Source: Roseovarius mucosus
GTDB lineage: Bacteria; Pseudomonadota; Alphaproteobacteria; Rhodobacterales; Rhodobacteraceae
Assembly: GCF_002080415.1 (NCBI RefSeq)
Contig: NZ_CP020474.1
Span: forward strand, 558,001 to 622,000
Length of the DNA stretch: 64,000 nucleotides
Direction: 5' to 3'
Positions 36,057 through 46,442 of the stretch are shown here, piece after piece. The stretch's first letter is position 1. The number at the start of each line of letters is the position of its first letter. A model generated the notes under the pieces. The model saw nothing but the letters and a program-made list of their open reading frames with translations, was not told the DNA's origin and ran no database searches. Made by a program: the position numbers and the translations under genes.

Positions 36057-36986
36057 ATGAAACACATCGTGGCAGGCCTGATGGCCGCTGCCCTGTTGGG
36101 CGGCTGTGGGGGTGGCGGATCGTCCAACCCGTTCGACGGTCGAGGCGAAGACGACGACACCACCACACCGCCCCCTGCGGGCAGCAGCGTGCCGGCCGAA
36201 ATCGCACAGGATGTAACCGGGGTCGCATTCGATCCCGTGACCCAGACACTGACCGTCGAAGGGCTTTCTTTTGACGGCACGACTGACCCGGTTACCTATA
36301 ACCGCGCCGCAGCGCTCGACGTGCCGGGCTATCAAGCCTACACAATCCAGCAAGACGGCGCATCCCGCCACAGCACCGCCTTTGCCGCCCAAAGCCAGAC
36401 CTCGGGTGCCGTGACTGCCGGGGTTGCCGCCACCGGCGGGCCGCGCAACCGCTTCTTTACTGGGGCCTTCTTTGAGAGAACCGGCAGTTACACCCAGCCG
36501 ACAAGTGGCGAGGTGGTCTATACTGGCCGCTATGTTGGCATAACCAACCTTGACTCCCAAGGGGGCGACTTGCTGCCACCCCCCGCCGGACTTGCCCCGG
36601 AACTGATCCCCACCCAGGCCGCATCGACCCAAGGCGATGTGGTGCTGCGCGCGAATTTCGGGGATCGCCAGATCGAGGGCAATATCATCAACCGGCGCCT
36701 CTCCGAAACACCGGGTGGCGTCGTGATTGATTTGCCGTCGCTCGTTCTGATCAACGCAGAGATCACCGAGGGCGGCACGTTCAGTGGCACGGTTGAATAC
36801 GATCAATCCGCCTTTCCCGCCGACCGTGTGACCGGCACCAGTATTGGTTCTTCCGCCGGCGTATTTGGCGGCACCGGCGCAACAGAAGTTGCTGGCGGGA
36901 TCAAACTCAACGAATTCGACGGGCCGGGCAATCCGCTCGGACTGAACAACGAACTGGAAACCGGAATCTTCGTGCTTGATCGCTAG
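36057..36986 (+). CDS. TbpB-barrel-like lipoprotein, probable Slam substrate
   Basis: A 309-residue lipoprotein: signal peptide MKHIVAGLMAAALLGG and lipobox cysteine at residue 17, then a glycine/acidic/proline linker (to about 45). The C-terminal part is beta-rich and ends with FGGTGATEVAGGIKLNEF near residue 270, the GxFGG-x-EVAG pattern of the transferrin-binding-protein B beta-barrel domain found in many Slam-exported surface lipoproteins. The next gene, 10 bases downstream, is a Slam homologue. The ligand is unknown; an iron or heme role is only suggested by relatives. No Fur box was recognised upstream. Confidence 0.75.
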   Translation: MKHIVAGLMAAALLGGCGGGGSSNPFDGRGEDDDTTTPPPAGSSVPAEIAQDVTGVAFDPVTQTLTVEGLSFDGTTDPVTYNRAAALDVPGYQAYTIQQDGASRHSTAFAAQSQTSGAVTAGVAATGGPRNRFFTGAFFERTGSYTQPTSGEVVYTGRYVGITNLDSQGGDLLPPPAGLAPELIPTQAASTQGDVVLRANFGDRQIEGNIINRRLSETPGGVVIDLPSLVLINAEITEGGTFSGTVEYDQSAFPADRVTGTSIGSSAGVFGGTGATEVAGGIKLNEFDGPGNPLGLNNELETGIFVLDR

Positions 36987-36996
36987 AGGCGGCGGG

Positions 36997-38418
36997 ATGA
37001 CCGCAACTCTGAACACCAAGGCGCAGACAGGCTTCGCACTCAGACCGCGTCATATCCGGCACATGCTGCGCGCGGGGGTCTTTCTCTCGGCGCTCGGTCT
37101 GGCAGGGATTGGCGCGGCAACGCCGGCCAACCTCACCCTCGCCCAGGCCGACGCCTTGGCCGCTCAGGCGCTGGGCGCAGGCCAGCCTCGCCTTGCCTAT
37201 GACCTCAGCAAAGGCCTCTTGCAGGCCGACCGCCGCAATCCCCGCGCGCATTATTATCAGGCTTTGGCGCTCTCGCAGGCCAAGGCCTATGGCGCGGCGG
37301 AAAAGAAAGCGGCTCTTGCCTATTGGCACGCCAAAACGGATGAGCAGCGCTTTCAGGCCGCCAATCTCGCGGCCCAGCTCAGCTTTGCCGATGACAGGTT
37401 CACCGGCTCGCAATTCTGGCTGCGCCGCGCGGTTGATCACGCCCCCGATGAGGTGGCCCGCGCCCAGACCGTCACCGCCTTTCAGAACGTGCGCGCGCGC
37501 AATCCGCTGCGGTTCGACTTTCGCTTTTCCACCACGCCCTCGGACAATGTGAACAACGGCGCCAACAGCCCGCTCAACGTGATCGACGGCGTGCCGGTGG
37601 TGGGCACACTCAGCCCCTCGGCCCAGGCGCTCTCGGGCTTTGTCACCACCGCACAGGCCGCCCTCTCCTATCGCCTGAGCAAGAGCGAGACCCACGAGAC
37701 GCGGCTTCGTGGCCGGGTCAACGCGCGGCGGGTCGATATCTCAGACCCGGTGCCGGGGCTCAGCGGTGATGATCTGTCCTCCACCGTGCTGGAACTGGGT
37801 CTCAGCCAGTATCTGCGCGGCACCTCCGAGGCCGTGACCTGGAAATTCGACCTCGACGGCGGGCGCGTCTGGTATGGGGGGGATCCGCTCTATGATTTTG
37901 CGCGGGTCGGGGTCACGCGGCATCAGCGCCTAGGCGCGCGCCTGCAACTCAGTTTCGGGGCCAGCTTCGAGGATCAACTCTACGAGAGCCCGCGCGGGGC
38001 CGACAGCACCGTCGCCACCGGCTTTGCCGGTCTGGGCGTCAACCTGACGGGGGGCGGTCAGATCGGATTTCAGGTGCAGTATCGCGACACTGACAGCAAT
38101 GGCGTCAACCGCGCCTCGGATCAATGGACCGGTATCGCCAGCTATCAGATGGGCCGCGCCCTTGGCCCCGCAAACCTCGAATTCTCGCTTGGCATCAGCC
38201 AGTTGGATTATTCCAGCTATCAGGTTGGGTTCATCGTCGTGCCGGGCGGGCGTGATGACACTTCGGTGTTCGGTGGGGTCACGGCCACGTTCAACGACTG
38301 GGGCTACATGGGCTTTGTGCCCACCCTCTCCGTGACCACCGAACGCAGCGAATCCAACATCAGCCGTTTCGATGTCGAGGAAACCTCGATCACGCTCGGG
38401 ATCCGGTCCGAGTTTTAG
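36997..38418 (+). CDS. Slam-type surface lipoprotein assembly modifier (DUF560)
   Basis: Outer-membrane protein of 473 residues. After a signal segment (MLRAGVFLSALGLAGIGAATP, residues about 23-43) comes a helical TPR-like domain (residues 45-160, AHYYQALALSQAKAYGAAEKKA), then a beta-barrel rich in alternating strands (FDFRFSTTPSDNVNNG, TRLRGRVNARRVDIS, GIASYQMGRALGP) ending in ITLGIRSEF with a terminal phenylalanine. This TPR plus barrel layout is that of Slam proteins, which move lipoproteins to the cell surface. GAGGCGGCGGG precedes the ATG at 36997. Start further upstream is possible but unneeded. Confidence 0.78.
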   Translation: MTATLNTKAQTGFALRPRHIRHMLRAGVFLSALGLAGIGAATPANLTLAQADALAAQALGAGQPRLAYDLSKGLLQADRRNPRAHYYQALALSQAKAYGAAEKKAALAYWHAKTDEQRFQAANLAAQLSFADDRFTGSQFWLRRAVDHAPDEVARAQTVTAFQNVRARNPLRFDFRFSTTPSDNVNNGANSPLNVIDGVPVVGTLSPSAQALSGFVTTAQAALSYRLSKSETHETRLRGRVNARRVDISDPVPGLSGDDLSSTVLELGLSQYLRGTSEAVTWKFDLDGGRVWYGGDPLYDFARVGVTRHQRLGARLQLSFGASFEDQLYESPRGADSTVATGFAGLGVNLTGGGQIGFQVQYRDTDSNGVNRASDQWTGIASYQMGRALGPANLEFSLGISQLDYSSYQVGFIVVPGGRDDTSVFGGVTATFNDWGYMGFVPTLSVTTERSESNISRFDVEETSITLGIRSEF

Positions 38419-38499
38419 CGCCCAGCCCATCCCAGATTGCCCTCGACACCGGCGCGCGGGCCACTATCCTCCAACCCATTGCAATCACGGAGGATGACC

Positions 38500-38928
38500 A
38501 TGCGCATCAAATACCTGCACACGATGGTCCGGGTCAAAGACCTTGAGGCGACACAACAGTTCTTTGCCCTTCTCGGGCTCAAGGAAACCCGCCGTTGGGA
38601 TAATGAGGGCGGGCGCTTTACGCTCGTGTTCATGGCCCCCGAAGGACAAGAGGACTGCCCGGTCGAACTGACCTATAATTGGGATGGCGACGAGGGCCTG
38701 CCCTCGGACAGCCGGCATTTCGGCCATCTTGCCTATGCAACCAGCAATATCTATGACCTCTGCCAGCACCTGATGGACAATGGCGTCACCATCAACCGCC
38801 CCCCGCGCGACGGGCGCATGGCCTTTGTGCGCAGCCCCGACAATATCTCGGTCGAGCTTTTGCAAGAGGGCGACGCCCTGCCCCCGGCAGAGCCATGGGC
38901 CAGCATGGAGAATATCGGCCATTGGTAA
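38500..38928 (+). CDS. gloA: Lactoylglutathione lyase (glyoxalase I)
   Basis: Metal-dependent detoxification of methylglyoxal as its glutathione adduct. At 142 residues it has the ligand His7 (YLHTMVRV), the glutamate in CPVELTYNW, the second histidine in HFGHLAYA and the last glutamate in NISVELLQ. Of two close ATGs, the one at 38500 is chosen because GGAGG lies six bases before it; the one at 38494 abuts the GGAGG. Confidence 0.95.
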   Translation: MRIKYLHTMVRVKDLEATQQFFALLGLKETRRWDNEGGRFTLVFMAPEGQEDCPVELTYNWDGDEGLPSDSRHFGHLAYATSNIYDLCQHLMDNGVTINRPPRDGRMAFVRSPDNISVELLQEGDALPPAEPWASMENIGHW

Positions 38929-39626
38929 GGCTCGCGGCCTGTCTTCTGGCCGCAAGCCTTGCGGCACCGGCGCAGGGTGCGTGCCGCCTTGCGCTGGTGC
39001 TCGCGCTTGATGTGTCCTCGTCGGTCGATGACGCGGAATATGGGCTGCAGCGGGTCGGGCTTGCCTCGGCGCTGAACGCGCCTGACATCCGCGAGGCCAT
39101 CCTGCGCGGCGGGTCGGGCGATGTGGCGCTGGCGGTCTATGAGTGGAGCGGCCGCTTTCAGGACAAGCTGCATCTCGATTGGACGTTCTTGCGCAACGAT
39201 GCCGACATCACCGGCGCAGTGGCGGTGCTGGCGGGCATGCAGCGCTCGACCAGCGATTATCCCACCGGCCTTGGCTCGGCGTTGGGCTATGGGGCGGCTC
39301 TCATGGCGCGCGGCCCCCGCTGCGATCGTCAGGTGATCGACGTCTCGGGCGACGGGGTCAACAATCAGGGCTTCGGCCCGGATCTGGCCTACAAACATTT
39401 CCCCTTTGACAACATCACTGTGAATGGTCTGGTCATCGAAGGGCACGATCAGCAGGTCACGCAATACTACCGCCGCGAGGTGCTGCGTGGTCCGGGGGCT
39501 TTTCTCGAAATCGCCCAAGGGTTCGAGGATTTCGAGCGCGCCATGTCGCGCAAACTCTACCGCGAAATCAACGATCTCATGCTGGGTGCCCTGCCCCATC
39601 CCACGCCCCACACCCTACCTCAATAG
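38895..39626 (+). CDS. DUF1194 secreted VWA-like protein
   Basis: A 243-residue protein with a signal peptide (VRLAACLLAASLAAPAQGA) followed by a VWA-like domain whose metal site is ALDVSSSVDDAEY, with VIDVSGDGVNN in the middle. This is the DUF1194 family, periplasmic and of unknown function. The ATG overlaps the end of gloA by 34 bases; a TTG at 38922 would give a more standard signal peptide (MVRLAAC) and a shorter overlap. It converges with the MarR gene, overlapping by seven bases. Confidence 0.85.
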   Translation: MGQHGEYRPLVRLAACLLAASLAAPAQGACRLALVLALDVSSSVDDAEYGLQRVGLASALNAPDIREAILRGGSGDVALAVYEWSGRFQDKLHLDWTFLRNDADITGAVAVLAGMQRSTSDYPTGLGSALGYGAALMARGPRCDRQVIDVSGDGVNNQGFGPDLAYKHFPFDNITVNGLVIEGHDQQVTQYYRREVLRGPGAFLEIAQGFEDFERAMSRKLYREINDLMLGALPHPTPHTLPQ

Positions 39627-40120
39627 ATATAGCGGATCTGATCGGTCCAATAGCGCTCGACCCGCCGCAACGAGGCGGTGATCTGGTCAATCCCATCGGG
39701 GCCCAGCACGCCGCGCCCCTCCAGCCCCTCGGCATGCCGCGCAAAAAGATCGCCGACAAGATCGCGGATCGTGCGCCCCTTTTCGGTCAGTCGCACCCGC
39801 ACAGACCGGCGATCCGCCTCGCAACGCTGGTGGTGCATATAGCCCATATCCACCAGCTTCTTGAGGTTGTAACTGACATTGCTGCCCTGATAATAGCCGC
39901 GCGTCTTCAGCTCACCGGCTGTCACCTCGTGGTCACCGATATTGAACAGCAACAGCGCCTGCACCGCGTTGATTTCCAACACGCCGACGCGCTCGAACTC
40001 GTCCTTGATGACATCCAGCAAAAGCCGGTGCAAACGCTCCACCAGCGATAGCGCGTCTAGGTAGCTGCTGATAAAGGCACTTTGGACAGCGCTCGTCGTC
40101 AGGGGGCTGTGATAGCTCAT
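39620..40120 (-). CDS. ldtR: MarR family regulator, LdtR-like
   Basis: Winged-helix regulator of 166 residues. The segments VERLHRLLLDVIKDEFERVG, INAVQALLLFNIGD and ELKTRGYYQGSNVSYNLKKLVDMGY closely resemble LdtR of Liberibacter, which controls an L,D-transpeptidase and osmotic tolerance. The ATG at 40118-40120 has GGAG seven bases upstream. The C-terminus VERYWTDQIRYIY is typical. Targets here are not known; an inverted repeat 48 bases upstream may be its own operator. Confidence 0.85.
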   Translation of the reverse strand: MSYHSPLTTSAVQSAFISSYLDALSLVERLHRLLLDVIKDEFERVGVLEINAVQALLLFNIGDHEVTAGELKTRGYYQGSNVSYNLKKLVDMGYMHHQRCEADRRSVRVRLTEKGRTIRDLVGDLFARHAEGLEGRGVLGPDGIDQITASLRRVERYWTDQIRYIY

Positions 40121-40167
40121 GTCGGTCTCCATGCGATACTGCTCGCTGGGGACCATCTGGCAAAAAC

Positions 40168-40179
40168 CCGAACATTCGG
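40168..40179. promoter_or_regulatory. Inverted repeat upstream of ldtR
   Basis: CCGAA-CA-TTCGG lies 48-59 bases before the ldtR start. A short palindrome here suits autoregulation by a dimeric MarR protein. Confidence 0.35.
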
Positions 40180-40210
40180 TAAATCGCGGCCAAACCACCT
40201 AAAATGCGAT

Positions 40211-40507
40211 CTACTTTCCCCCGCTGGCCTCTGCCGCGATCTCTGCCACCAAGGGGGCGAACTGCGCCGGTGGCGCGGCTTGGCCCGTGACCCATTGATA
40301 AAGATCCTGATCGTTTTCGCACAACAGCGCATCAAACCCGTCAAGTGCGGCCGCATCCATCGCCCCCAGCCGCGCCTCGGCATAGCGGCTCAGGATAATG
40401 TCCATTTCCTTGATCCCCCGGCGCATGGCCCGCATCCGCAGGCGCTTGATCCGGTGGGCGGGCGGCTCGTCGGCGGCGCCGGGCGCCTCTACAGGCGTGT
40501 CACTCAC
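40211..40507 (-). CDS. sdhE: Succinate dehydrogenase assembly factor SdhE
   Basis: Small protein of 98 residues that promotes covalent FAD attachment to SdhA. The family motif RGxxEMD is seen as MRRGIKEMDIIL (about residues 28-39), and LLCENDQDLYQWVTG is the second conserved block. The start is a GTG at 40505-40507 that overlaps the stop of the XRE gene by eight bases, so the two are translationally coupled. Confidence 0.93.
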   Translation of the reverse strand: MSDTPVEAPGAADEPPAHRIKRLRMRAMRRGIKEMDIILSRYAEARLGAMDAAALDGFDALLCENDQDLYQWVTGQAAPPAQFAPLVAEIAAEASGGK

Positions 40508-40901
40508 CGGCCTCCTCCCGCAATTTGGCGCGCAGCGTCTTTTCCAGCCGCCCCAGACGGTCGGTCGCGCGGGTCATCTGCGCACGGATGTCGCGGATCT
40601 CGGTCAGCATATCCATCACATCGCGCGACAGCTCGCCCATCTCGGGCGCGCCCGGCCCCTCGCCCTCACCCGACAACAGCCACAAAAGCGAGACATTGAG
40701 CATCCCCGCCATCATCGACAGCTTGTTGGCCCGTGGCTCCGACAGGTCATTCTCCCACGCCTTCAGCGTCTTGAGCTTGACGCCCAGCCGCTTCGCCAGA
40801 TCAGACTGGCTCATGCCAGAGCGCTCGCGCGCGCCGGTCACACGGTCGCCAAAGGTGGTGGCATCGGGATCGAACCAGCCGTCGGTGTTGTCTGCGGTCA
40901 T
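40500..40901 (-). CDS. XRE family DNA-binding protein with coiled coil
   Basis: A 133-residue protein. The helix-turn-helix covers about residues 17-70 (FGDRVTGARERSGMSQSDLAKRLGVKLKTLKAWENDLSEPRANKL), followed by a predicted coiled coil (SRDVMDMLTEIRDIRAQM onward). The ATG follows GGAAAGGAAGACG. It is divergent from the aminotransferase gene and overlaps sdhE, so it may tune SDH assembly or the aminotransferase. No regulatory target is known. Confidence 0.85.
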   Translation of the reverse strand: MTADNTDGWFDPDATTFGDRVTGARERSGMSQSDLAKRLGVKLKTLKAWENDLSEPRANKLSMMAGMLNVSLLWLLSGEGEGPGAPEMGELSRDVMDMLTEIRDIRAQMTRATDRLGRLEKTLRAKLREEAGE

Positions 40902-40929
40902 CGTCTTCCTTTCCAGTGATCGTGCTTGA

Positions 40930-42554
<1,625 letters not shown>

Positions 42555-42556
42555 CC

Positions 42557-42958
42557 ATGGCGGGTGATCTGCCGGAATATTACTTCAGGGTCCGTGAAAA
42601 CGGTGCCTTCGTGTTCCGGGTTGATACCGAGAACCGGCAGCGCCGGATCGAGATGGAACAGATCGCCACCGTCAACATCCGCAAATCCGAAATCAAGCCG
42701 CATGGCGAACGTGCCCTGACCGACGCCGACAGTGCCGCCATCACAGCGTGGATGGAGGAACGGCTGAAACTGGTCGAATATCGCGACATCGACGATATCC
42801 TGCGCGCGGTGGATTACCTCAACACCACGACCCATTGGGTGCAGTCCAAGGCGACCGATGACCAGCTTGAACAGGTGACGGATTCGCTTCTCTTGGCGAT
42901 GCATGACCTGCGCTCTGTGCTGGTGCGCAAAAAGGCGGATCGGCTGCTGAAAGAATAG
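42557..42958 (+). CDS. Conserved hypothetical protein
   Basis: A 133-residue soluble, charged protein (MAGDLPEYYFRVRENGAFVFRVDTENRQRRIEMEQIATVNIR). The first half looks beta-rich, the second helical (LTDADSAAITAWMEERLKLVEYRDIDDILRAVDYL, LLLAMHDLRSVLVRKKADRLLKE). No family recognised. It is the last gene of a tight three-gene run with the aminotransferase and VOC genes. Confidence 0.8.
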   Translation: MAGDLPEYYFRVRENGAFVFRVDTENRQRRIEMEQIATVNIRKSEIKPHGERALTDADSAAITAWMEERLKLVEYRDIDDILRAVDYLNTTTHWVQSKATDDQLEQVTDSLLLAMHDLRSVLVRKKADRLLKE

Positions 42959-43030
42959 TGAGGCGGCAGAAGTGTCATAGCGCCAAGGGCTGCCATACCC
43001 CCGCGCGGAGTCAAGGCGCGGCACGCGCCG

Positions 43031-43169
43031 CCGCGCTATCGCTGGGCCGTCCCGCGGCCTAGCGATTTTGAGAAGGTGCGCAATTCTGATATGTCATACG
43101 GGCTTTGCTGGCATAAAGTGGCAACCACTTGCGTTGCTTCGCTAGTCCCCGGCCTAGCGATAGCGCGGC
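43031..43169. repeat. Inverted repeat and hairpin cluster
   Basis: In the 236-base gap between the hypothetical gene and the radical SAM gene. A 19-base arm at 43031-43049 (core CGCGCTATCGCT) is matched inverted with one mismatch at 43151-43169 (core AGCGATAGCGCG). The left arm also forms a local hairpin at 43041-43065 (CGCTGGGCCG against CGGCCTAGCG). The pattern suggests a dispersed palindromic element; no ORF or RNA gene was seen. Confidence 0.65.
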
Positions 43170-43194
43170 GCGTTACCGATACCTCAAGCCCCCC

Positions 43195-44148
43195 TCACCG
43201 CGAGCAGCTTGCCCCGCCCAGCACGCAGAACTTGGCGCAATGCGGATGGTTCAGCGCCACGTCGCGCTCGGCCTCGGCCAGCGTTTCGCCCAACTCGAAC
43301 TCGGGCGCATAAGGCAGCAGCGTGCAGGCCACCACCGCAGGCCGCGCCGCCCCCCGGCGCTTGACCACCATACGCGACGAGGCGCACATGGTATCCTCGG
43401 GCCGCTTATCCAGAATATCCCAACAGGCCGTGGTGATTTCGGGCACTTCGGCCCCCTCGTCCATCTCGGGGAAAAGCACGGTGGCACCCGGATCATAGGC
43501 GTCAATCTCAAACCCGTGCTCCGCATAAAACGCCGCATACCCCGCACGAGACTGCGCCTCGCTCTCGCCCCAGACGGTGCGCCCAGCCACGGTCATGCGA
43601 ATGCCATTGTCACGCAACCAGCACATGCCCTCCAGCGTCTTGGCAAAGGCCCCCGCGCCGCGCTCTTCGTCATGCAAAGCCTCCGACCAGTGGTCGACCG
43701 AAATCCGCAAGGTCAGCTTCTCGCCCCAGGTCTTCCCCAGATCAAGCAGCCCTGCGCGCATCGTCTTGCGCATCATCGGGCGCATGGCATTCGTCAGGAT
43801 CAACACCTCGAACCCCGCCTCCAGCGCCGCCCGCGCCATGCCGATCATCTCGGGATTCATAAAGGGCTCGCCGCCGGTAAAGGCGATCTCACGCAGCGGC
43901 CAGCCCCGCGCGCGCACCTGCCCCAGATAGTCGCGCACCTCCGATTCGGAGATATACACCAGCGCGTCATTGCTGGGCGAACTCAGGATATAACAGTTGC
44001 GGCACTCGATGTTGCAGAGCGTGCCGGTGTTGAACCACAAGGTCTCAGGATGGCTTAGCGCAACAGAGGCCCGCACATCGCCCTTGGCGGTGCGCGCCGG
44101 GTCTTGAAACTTGCCCTGATTGGCTGGGCCGGTGACGGAATCTTTCAT
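43195..44148 (-). CDS. Radical SAM protein
   Basis: A 317-residue radical SAM enzyme. The CxxxCxxC motif for the 4Fe-4S cluster is CNIECRNC near residue 45, and EIAFTGGEPFMNPEM binds SAM. A cysteine-rich end (HPHCAKFCVLGGASCSR) suggests an extra cluster, as in SPASM-like proteins. The substrate is unknown. The ATG at 44146-44148 is preferred over a GTG 12 bases earlier because of GGATGAC upstream. Divergent from zwf. Confidence 0.85.
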   Translation of the reverse strand: MKDSVTGPANQGKFQDPARTAKGDVRASVALSHPETLWFNTGTLCNIECRNCYILSSPSNDALVYISESEVRDYLGQVRARGWPLREIAFTGGEPFMNPEMIGMARAALEAGFEVLILTNAMRPMMRKTMRAGLLDLGKTWGEKLTLRISVDHWSEALHDEERGAGAFAKTLEGMCWLRDNGIRMTVAGRTVWGESEAQSRAGYAAFYAEHGFEIDAYDPGATVLFPEMDEGAEVPEITTACWDILDKRPEDTMCASSRMVVKRRGAARPAVVACTLLPYAPEFELGETLAEAERDVALNHPHCAKFCVLGGASCSR

Positions 44149-44307
44149 AAAGTCATCCACGAACTGATTTTCTTTTCCTATCTACCTCTCCCGCTCTGGC
44201 AAGAGAAGCGTTCTGACGCCATTGTGAAGACGCCCCAACATGTTAGAGTTGCCGCGGCGGATACTGCGCCCGAAAAACGGGCGAATGACGAGCAAAGGAG
44301 ATGGGCC

Positions 44308-45762
44308 ATGGCCTCTCGGGTGATCCCGGTCGATCCCTTCGATCTGGTGATTTTTGGCGGCACCGGCGATCTGGCACGGCGCAAGATATTGCCCGCCCTC
44401 TTCCGCCGCTTTGTCGCAGGCCAGATCGAAGGCGATGTACGCCTGATCGGTGCCGCACGCGGCGACATGGACCGCGACGGCTATCGCGCCATGGCGCGCG
44501 CCGCGATCACCGAATTCGGCGGCGAGGAATCAGCCCGCAAAAAGGATCTCACCGCCTTTCTCGACCTGCTCGATTTTGTCACGCTCGATGCGCGCGGCAC
44601 CGAAGGCTGGGAACCGCTGGCCGCCCTCATGCGCCCCGACCGCATCCGCGCTTTCTATTTTTCGGTGGCCCCGGCCCTCTTTGGCGATCTGGCCAAACGC
44701 CTGCACAAACACGGCATGGCCGATGAACGCAGCCGCATCGTGGTGGAAAAACCCTTTGGCCGTGATCTCGACACCGCGCGCGACCTCAACCGCACGCTGG
44801 CGCGACATTTCAGCGAAGGTCAGATCTACCGAATCGACCATTACCTCGGCAAGGAAACCGTGCAGAACCTGATGGCGATCCGCTTTGGCAACGTGCTCTT
44901 TGAACCGCTCTGGAACAGCCAATATGTCGATCATATCCAGATCACCGTGGCGGAATCCGTCGGCGTCGGCGGGCGTGGCGATTACTATGACAAATCCGGT
45001 GCCATGCGCGACATGGTGCAAAACCACATGATGCAGCTCTTGTGCCTCATCGCGATGGAGCCGCCGGCGAAATTCGAACCAGACGCCGTGCGCGACGAGA
45101 AACTCAAGGTCATCCGCGCCCTTGATCCCGTGGCACGTCGCAATGTGGTGCGCGGCCAGTATGAGGGCGACGGCACGCAACCCGGCTACCGCAATCAGGT
45201 GGGCAACCGCGACAGCACAACCGAAAGTTTCGTGGCGTTAAAGGCGCATATTTCCAACTGGCGTTGGGCGGGCACACCGTTCTATCTGCGCACCGGCAAA
45301 CGCCTGCGCGACCGCGCCAGCGAAATCGCCGTGGTGTTCAAGGATGCGCCGCATTCGATCTTTGGGGCCGATGCCGGGCGACACCGCAACATCCTCACGA
45401 TCCGCCTGCAACCCAATGAGGGGATCGAGCTGGGCGTGACGATCAAGGAACCGGGGCCGGGCGGCATGCGCCTGATCGACGTGCCCCTCGACATGACCTT
45501 TGCCGAAGCGCTAGGGCCGGAAGAGGCGGATTTCCCCGATGCCTACGAGCGGCTGATCATGGATGTGATCCGCGGCAATCAAACCCTCTTCATGCGCGGC
45601 GACGAGGTCGAGGCAGCCTGGGCCTGGACCGATCCCATTATCGCCGATTGGGAGGAAGAAGGCGCGACGCCCCTCGACTATGCCACCGGCTCCTCAGGAC
45701 CGGATGATGCGCTGATGCTCATGCACCGCGATGGACGCCGCTGGCGGGAGATACGACCATGA
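44308..45762 (+). CDS. zwf: Glucose-6-phosphate 1-dehydrogenase
   Basis: Oxidises glucose 6-phosphate to 6-phosphogluconolactone, feeding the Entner-Doudoroff or oxidative pentose phosphate routes. The NADP fold is VIFGGTGDLARRKILPALF and the active-site motif is YRIDHYLGKETVQNL. The ATG at 44308 has AAAGGAG seven bases upstream and gives 484 residues, the usual length. The pgl start overlaps its stop (ATGA), and pgi follows. Confidence 0.97.
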   Translation: MASRVIPVDPFDLVIFGGTGDLARRKILPALFRRFVAGQIEGDVRLIGAARGDMDRDGYRAMARAAITEFGGEESARKKDLTAFLDLLDFVTLDARGTEGWEPLAALMRPDRIRAFYFSVAPALFGDLAKRLHKHGMADERSRIVVEKPFGRDLDTARDLNRTLARHFSEGQIYRIDHYLGKETVQNLMAIRFGNVLFEPLWNSQYVDHIQITVAESVGVGGRGDYYDKSGAMRDMVQNHMMQLLCLIAMEPPAKFEPDAVRDEKLKVIRALDPVARRNVVRGQYEGDGTQPGYRNQVGNRDSTTESFVALKAHISNWRWAGTPFYLRTGKRLRDRASEIAVVFKDAPHSIFGADAGRHRNILTIRLQPNEGIELGVTIKEPGPGGMRLIDVPLDMTFAEALGPEEADFPDAYERLIMDVIRGNQTLFMRGDEVEAAWAWTDPIIADWEEEGATPLDYATGSSGPDDALMLMHRDGRRWREIRP

Positions 45763-46430
45763 CCTTCGTAGACTATGCCGATGACGAAATGCTGGTCATG
45801 GGGCTGGTGGATGTGCTCTCGACCGACCTGCGCAACGCCCTGCGCACCCGCGACCGCGTGCTCTTTGTCGTGCCCGGCGGCACCACCCCGGGGCCAATCT
45901 TTGACGGGCTTTGTGGCCTCGATCTCGACTGGGACCGGGTCGATATCCTGCTCTCAGACGAACGCTGGCGCCCCGAGGTGCATCTGCGCTCCAACACCCG
46001 CCTTCTGCGTGAACGCCTCTTGCGCGAGCGCGCCGCCGCGGCGCGCTACCTGCCGCTCTACGCCAAATCGCCAGAACCCGAGGAGGTGCTGGCCGAGTTG
46101 GAAACCAACATCGCCCCCGCCCTGCCGATTGATGTCTGCCTGCTGGGCATGGGCACAGATATGCACACCGCCTCGCTCTTTCCCGGCACCGATCGCCTCG
46201 CCGATGCGCTGGCCGAGGATGCGCCCATCCTCGTGCCGATGCGCGCGCCGGGTCTGGAAGAGCCGCGCGTCACCCTGTCGGCGCATGTCCTGAATGGGGC
46301 CCTTTGCAAACACGTGGTCATCACCGGCACACAGAAACGTGCGGCGTTCGAGCGCGCACAGCATATGCGCCCCCTTGAGGCCCCGATTGCCGCCGTGCTA
46401 GCGGGAGCCAGAGTACATTGGTGCCCCTGA
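45759..46430 (+). CDS. pgl: 6-phosphogluconolactonase
   Basis: Hydrolyses 6-phosphogluconolactone, 223 residues, DevB/NagB-type fold. Family segments seen are VPGGTTPGPIFDGL, DILLSDERWRPEVHLRSN and LLGMGTDMHTASLFPGT. Translationally coupled to zwf by an ATGA overlap and followed 12 bases later by pgi. Confidence 0.95.
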   Translation: MTFVDYADDEMLVMGLVDVLSTDLRNALRTRDRVLFVVPGGTTPGPIFDGLCGLDLDWDRVDILLSDERWRPEVHLRSNTRLLRERLLRERAAAARYLPLYAKSPEPEEVLAELETNIAPALPIDVCLLGMGTDMHTASLFPGTDRLADALAEDAPILVPMRAPGLEEPRVTLSAHVLNGALCKHVVITGTQKRAAFERAQHMRPLEAPIAAVLAGARVHWCP

Positions 46431-46442
46431 GAGGATTTCAAA

